A stretch of 64,000 nucleotides of DNA, from assembly GCA_019426215.1 (NCBI GenBank), contig CM033396.1, positions 21,529,101 to 21,593,100 of the forward strand. The letters run 5' to 3'. A program made the position numbers and the translations under genes. Shown here in pieces: positions 58,901 through 64,000 of the stretch. How positions within the stretch are numbered: the stretch's first letter is position 1; each line of letters begins with the position of its first letter. The notes below the pieces were generated by a model. It worked only from the letters and a program-made list of their open reading frames with translations. It did no database searches and had not been told where the DNA came from. Source of the stretch: Buddleja alternifolia (Eukaryota > Streptophyta > Magnoliopsida > Lamiales > Scrophulariaceae).

Positions 58901-60054
58901 CCGGGACTTCTTCAGGATCTAAATCGAGGAAAGAAGTAAGGGGATTAGCACGAATGGGAATACGCAATTTCTCAAGAGTGTTAAGAACTGTCTGGATATT
59001 TGCTTCACATTCGGCTGAAAGAATTTTATCCTAGCATTAGAGATGAGAAACTAACGAGGAAAGAATAAAAAACTTTGTTTAACACAAGTACTTATCCTGA
59101 ACACGAGAAAGCCTCTCAGATGGAGTAGTGGCTTTAGGCTCTGAGCTGATTTCGGGAACAGCGTCGGAAGAAGGAGGAGGAACACTTGCTGGTTCTTCAA
59201 GCGCTGGCTCAACTGGAGCGCTTGTTGATTCAGCTGGAGTGGATAAAGGAGTATGCCTGCGGGCTAGCGGTACTTCTTCTTCTTCTTCTTCTTCTATAGA
59301 GAAGATAAACGCTGGAGAGGGAGAGGGCAATTTGGAGAAGGAGAAGGAGACTTTTGTTTCTTCTTTGGCTCCGACTTCTTCTTCTGCTTCTTTGGTGGCT
59401 TGGCTGGCTCAGCGACTTTAACGGCGATTTTTTGTTTCGGTCGCCACTTTGTCTTCCAAAGAAGATGATGAAGACGATGTCACTTGCTCTTCATCATCGC
59501 TGCGAACAATGCCTTCCGCAAGGAGTCGCTTACGCTCTTCCTTGGGAACTGATGCCCTACCCCGTCGCTTGGGTTTGAGCAACTCACCAATCATCTTTTT
59601 CCCGTAGAACTTAAGTGCTAGGACTTTCTTTCCAGCAGTGTTGACGTAACCGCTAGCGCTTAAAACCAAACTTAACACAATCCCATAAGGCTTGGGATTC
59701 ACCGACTCAGCCATCGCTGCCTTAAAGCGATTAAAGACGTAAAGCAACCAATTGATCTTCAACTTGGTCAGAATGGCTACCATCATCTTGTACTGTGCGT
59801 TGGAGATCTTATCGAAACTTCCCTCTCTACATTCGATCATCTTCAAGCATATGTCAGCCACAATGACATATTCGCCCTTCATGTCATTCTTTTTGAAGTT
59901 CGGTTCATAAGCAGCTACAATTTCCTCTTTCTTGATCAGTGCCCAGACCTTGGTGGCGTCGCCAAGAGGGACGTCTTCAACTTCTCCACCATCATTGGGC
60001 AGTTGTAGTAAAGAAGATAGAAGATGAGGAGTGAGAACAAAATTCTCTTTGTGG
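55958..60054 (-). pseudogene. J-family long gene: three exons, about 1,300 codons, now broken
   Basis: Reading the minus strand, a first coding block runs from the cut at 60,054 to about 59,097 (KMIECREGSFDKISNAQYKM; then Lys/Pro/Glu-rich). A second block spans 59,030-58,832 and a third 58,752-55,958 (930 codons to stop TGA). GTAAGC...CAG at 58,831-58,753 restores frame between blocks two and three. The third block is broken by single stops at 57,947, 57,377, 56,936, 56,852, 56,558 and 56,177, yet the frame is the same throughout. The first has two compensating frameshifts near 59,430 and 59,330. The N-terminal block weakly recalls the 'putative plant transposon protein' domain; the function is unknown. 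Confidence 0.6.
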
Positions 60055-61584
60055 TGGTCCCAAGTGGCATACGAAAAGGTCTAGAGGGGGGGGGGGTTGA
60101 ATAACCCTGAAGTCTTTTTCGACTTCCAAAATTTCGTATCACTTTTAAAGGTTTGAACGCTTAGAGAGATGAGCTCTTATGTCAGGCGTTTCAATAAAGA
60201 TAACTTAGACTTAGTGATTTTAGCAATTTACCAAAGTAAGGTAATGCTTAGATCGCTTTAGGGTTAACACAGTGGAAATGATTTTTAAAGCTTTAGGTTT
60301 CGTTTTGGTCAAATAGTTGCTTAACCGTTTTTCTTATCTTTTTCAGGATAAATGATAAAATATAAGGTCAGATATTAAAACAGTAAATGATAGTAAATAA
60401 CATAAGAATTTATAAGGTTCACTGGGTGGTGTAATCTCAGCTACGTCCTTCTTCTCCTTGAACACTTAGAGGAATTTCACTAAGTTGATAATCGAAGGAT
60501 CACACAGAGACTTCTACAAAATAGAGGTGGGGATGATGATCTTGGGCTCCTTGATCACACAGACTTCAGCACCAATGAAGATCTTCACCAGCAAGCTTCT
60601 CTCACTCAGAAATACTGCTTGTAGAGTCAACAACTTCTTCACACAGACAGAGGATGTTGTGAGTTTTGATCACGGGTTTGTTTGATTTTAGGAAGTTCAA
60701 ACAACTTAGGATATCTCATAATAGTGTATGGTTCTTCTTTGAAGATGTTTGAGATATCTATGACTGTCTGGAATGTATGTAAAAAAAAGCTTGGAAGACT
60801 TTTCGCTATGGAGTTTCAAAGCTTTTTCTTGAGAGAGAATTTCAGCAAAGTTTTGACTTTCTTGTGTACGTTCGTGTATCTCTATATATTTTAGGGTTTG
60901 CTGGAATGAGGTATTTATAGGCAATTTCTTGGGATTTGTCTGTTGGATACATGTAGGTACGTGCCTGTCACACGCGAGTGAGTCATACCTTTTCTCTAAC
61001 ATTCCTGAAATCCTGCTGCACTGATTTGATGTGGCAGGTTTGAACTCTGAAATTTTGACAGTCTTAGCCAATAGGTAGCTCGCTCCGTATACAATCTGTG
61101 CTTATCACATTTAATGCTCTTATCAAGCATTTAATGTATTTGAGTTTATTTCCCGTTGGAAATAAATGCCCGTTAAATAATTGCATTTAAGTCCTTATGT
61201 ACCAAAAAAAATAAAATTTAAGTCCTTATTGACTTCGGAATTTATTTCAGGTGAATCTGATCTACTTGATCGCTTGATTCATAAACCCTGAAACAGTCCA
61301 TAGCGATTGGCAGTCGCTTAAGACAAAATCTTCATCTTTACTTGTCTTCAGACGCTGATCTTCAACTTCATCTCTAATAGACTCACCTAGAATTCTACTA
61401 GCGACTTAGTATTCAATACTTAGTCTAAAGTCTACAAAGATAAAAATTACAAGTTTAATAAAATTACAACCTTTCAAACGCTTAAAAATATGTTCTAAGA
61501 AAATAGAAACTTACATCCTTTTGGGGTCTAACACAAAATCCTATCTTATCATCATCAAAACATCTAACATGAAATTTCCTAACA
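60055..61584 (-). repeat. J copy B, 3' LTR (1,530 bases)
   Basis: It aligns with the LTR of copy A from TGTTAGGAAATTTCATG (61,584) to GGGACCA (60,055). It carries a 31-base insertion at about 61,196-61,226 bounded by the repeated word atttaagtcctta. Confidence 0.85.
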
Positions 61585-62468
61585 ATTTCCCTTTTTTGAT
61601 GATGACAAGACCTTAACTCTTATAACTCTTTTGTAGATTAAGAGTTCAAAAAAAAGTCAAAAGAATAATCATAAGTTAGCGTTTGGAAAGTTAGTTAAGT
61701 TAGCTAAAGTTAGATTAGCCTCAACAAGTTGTTTCAGCGATAAAACATTCATTCATTTATATGGAAAGTAAGCGTACATGTTTTATGCTGTAAGTAAATA
61801 ATTTAAAGTGACAATAGAAACATATAAGAAAATATAAGCAATCATCTTTTCTGTCGCTTCCTGTTCTCTTCTTGAAAGATTTCATTTGCTAGATCTAGGA
61901 GAAGTTTGTCAACATCTATCATAGTTGTATGCTGAACTTCATCATAGTCATGTCTCCTTTGTCTTGCGCTTTCATTTAGATCTAGTAATCTTTCCACCCA
62001 ATCCCTCGGAGAGATTCCAAATTCTCGGATCAAGTCATGATAAATGTCTTGTCTTCAATCATTGGTAGATTTCCAGTTGATAGGTCTTCTAAGCGATCCG
62101 ACATATGGATGAAAACCCATACCCTCTAAGAATTCAACGTCTAAATCCAGAAGCAAGTGTCTGCCCTGATAATATCTAGGCTTTCACTTTTTTGTAAGCA
62201 TTTTCTTTGTGCTCACTATTTCTTCAAACATAGATCACCAGTGTTTGTTATCTGTTTTAGAGATGGACTCTTTTACCGCTTTGGACTAGGACTTTTCTTT
62301 AAGATCTTCCCTCTTCTTGGCATCATCAAAAGAGGTCTTTAATTCAGCATGTCCCGTCGAAGAAGTTTGATTTCATCAACTAGAAGAGCAACTTGCTCAG
62401 CGATGCTCTGAGAGATCAAATTTGAAGAAGTATGACGCTCAGTATCAGTGGAGGCATTCTGAGCTAGT
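60055..62468 (-). mobile_element. J-family copy B (3' LTR and 3' internal part), inserted in copy A
   Basis: The 3' LTR at 60,055-61,584 is preceded on the minus strand by a polypurine tract (about 61,585-61,600) and by internal sequence to 62,468 homologous to 55,697-56,580. The J reading frame's last segment is present (stop near 61,842). It is more damaged than A, for example a CGA-to-TGA change near 62,185, and it shares A's in-frame TGA before RQDIYHDL. Element K interrupts it at 62,469; the rest is outside the window. Confidence 0.75.
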
Positions 62469-64000
62469 GTTAAGAGGTGTTTTTACGTGTTTTTAAGACC
62501 GTAATTCTTATGATTTGGATTCACTTATTGCTTAAATCATGTCACATTTGCATTTAATAGGTGTGTTAAGTGAATACAGGTAATAAATGAGAATACATGA
62601 AGAAAAGGGAAGAAAAACGATGTACAAAACAAGTTCAAGCATGTTTTTCAACACCTAGGCGGTTTATGCATCTCCTACCACATTCGAGCGATAATTCCGT
62701 ACATTTCGAGACCGACTTAGACAAAGTTTCCTTCTACAAAGTTTTAGATAAATGTCTTAGCTTCAAATGGGAACTTGAAACATCCAAATCAGAGGTCTAT
62801 AGAGATAATTGTGAAGGAAATACGATTGCTGCGCCGAACAGAGAAGTACATGTGCCAGGATACGCCCCAGCGCCCTCCTAGTCATGCCTAGGCATGGATA
62901 GTCCGAATGTTACTCCTTTTTCAGCTTAAATTCCAGCATTATATGATGGGTAAGAATCAATTTTGGCCATAATTCAGCACATGTATTGAGGGGTTGTCAT
63001 AAGTGTGTTTCTTGGTAGATTTACTTTATGGGCGCCAAATCAGAAACAACCTCCATGTTGAAACGTAATTTAGGTATACTTAGCGACCGAATTGGTCCTT
63101 CTGGAAAGTTGTAGATCTATGTTTTATCTGAACATGGGGACTTTAATCATCCAATTTGGAGATCTGTGGAGAAGTTTATGTGGAAAATACTAAGACTGTG
63201 CTGGAAAGCAAGAAAATGGCAGCATGCATGTGTTTTGTTGAAGTTTCCACATGGTTATGCTTGGTGGAATTCTTAATGGCCGAAAGTTCAGCATTTTTTT
63301 AGCTGGTTGGAATCTTAAAAGCCAAACTTTCAGCATCACCTTAGGTGGAATTCTCATTGGGGAACTTTAATGGGAATTCTTAATGCATACTTTAGTGGAA
63401 TTTTTGGCTATAAAAGGAGGGGGAACCCATACTCTTCATCATTCACTATCAATTTCAGATTCTTGGAGGAGAGGAGGAGGAGGAACAGGTCCTCAAGCTT
63501 CATTCATCACCATTCTTCATCATTCTAAGAGGAGAAAGCTAGGAATTGAAGCTCCAATCAAGGGGCCATCATCTATCACATTAGAGGGAGTTTTTATAGC
63601 CTTTTCATTTCATTCATGTCTATGAACATGTGTATTTATTCATTATTGTTTTTCATAATAACTATCATGAACTAAATTCATAAGACTAAGGCCATGTAAG
63701 GTCAAATTGTGATATATGCTTATAATAGATGATTGTAGAGGTTATACTTATATTGTTATGTGATGTGAATTTGTGTTTTTACCTATCTTGCATATACTTG
63801 ATCACTATATGTTAGAATCTTATGCCTAGGTTGATATTTCGGGAGAAAATTAACTTAGGGTGCAAGACATTCACATCATGACCCGCAACTAATGAGGAAT
63901 TGCCCTAGACATAGGTAAAGATTCCCGGGTGAAGTTGTTCGATTCTAATCGAGTGAACTCTAGTACGTTAATGCATGTTTAGTGGTTAGATTTCCGGATA
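62469..64000 (+). mobile_element. Element K copy 2, running off the window end
   Basis: It starts TGTTAAGAGGTGTTTTT inside J copy B and is the reverse complement of 45,797 down to about 44,250, with few differences. It contains the same 94-codon frame (62,597-62,881). The right end is not in the window. Confidence 0.78.

Larger units (their letters stand above)
54213..60054 (-). mobile_element. J-family LTR retroelement copy A, with long non-gag-pol reading frame
   Basis: The minus-strand 3' LTR (54,213-55,696) is preceded by the polypurine tract AAAAAGGGGGAAAT (about 55,697-55,712) and by an internal region of about 4.3 kb carrying one long frame on the same strand. Its 5' end is cut by J copy B at 60,054, inside the reading frame. 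No gag, protease, integrase or reverse transcriptase motif is seen. It is inserted in the plus-strand copia LTR. Confidence 0.8.

Noticed and set aside
1..64000. Bacterial-type systems, CRISPR arrays, tRNA and rRNA genes
   Set aside because: No regular spacer-repeat array, no operon-like gene spacing and no recognisable RNA gene on either strand; the repeats seen are plant transposable elements and microsatellites.

Overview
This window is nuclear DNA from a flowering plant, probably a eudicot. It holds one intron-rich host gene embedded in a large amount of LTR-retrotransposon and DNA-transposon sequence. The evidence is the gene's 19 GT-AG introns, plant-type Ty1/copia elements with tRNA-Met-like primer binding sites, MULE-, hAT- and Harbinger-like non-autonomous elements, and AT-rich non-coding DNA. 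I see no bacterial, organellar, rRNA, tRNA or CRISPR signal.

Layout. (1) 1-15,956: copia territory. A truncated + strand gag/protease/integrase fragment (1-2,573) abuts a - strand copia derivative that kept only LTR, leader, primer site and polypurine tract (about 2,595-4,721 plus a split LTR). A structurally complete + strand copia element (5,815-15,308, flanked by ATATT) is inserted inside that - strand LTR. (2) 16,714-21,194: a candidate hAT/foldback-like element made of two inverted arrays of about 20-bp repeats, with a Harbinger-like element (19,255-20,422) inside. (3) 21,345-22,353: a MULE-like inverted-repeat element with a smaller MULE-like MITE in its left arm. (4) 22,871-40,583, - strand: the host gene, a kelch-repeat protein of the KLHDC4/Kel3 family. 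I reconstruct 20 exons and 680 codons with an unbroken frame. Intron 18 carries a 4.8-kb degenerate copia element with a gypsy LTR/gag fragment inside it, and intron 7 carries a solo LTR of that same gypsy family 52 bp from exon 8.

(5) 41,786-64,000: nested LTR elements. They include three copies of a family here called J (LTR beginning TGTTAGG, ending GGACCA or similar), two copies of an unclassified element K, a second - strand copia element (47,951-51,000) and a pair of head-to-head copia LTRs (52,080-54,212). The best-preserved J copy (54,213-60,054) has no gag-pol. It carries one long reading frame, apparently interrupted by two short introns and now broken by point stops and frameshifts.

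Only the kelch gene looks functional. All retroelement polyproteins seen carry stops, frameshifts or lost catalytic residues. The most unusual observations are the intron-bearing non-gag-pol gene of family J and the repeat-armed element at 16.7-21.2 kb. No complete new functional system can be claimed from this window.
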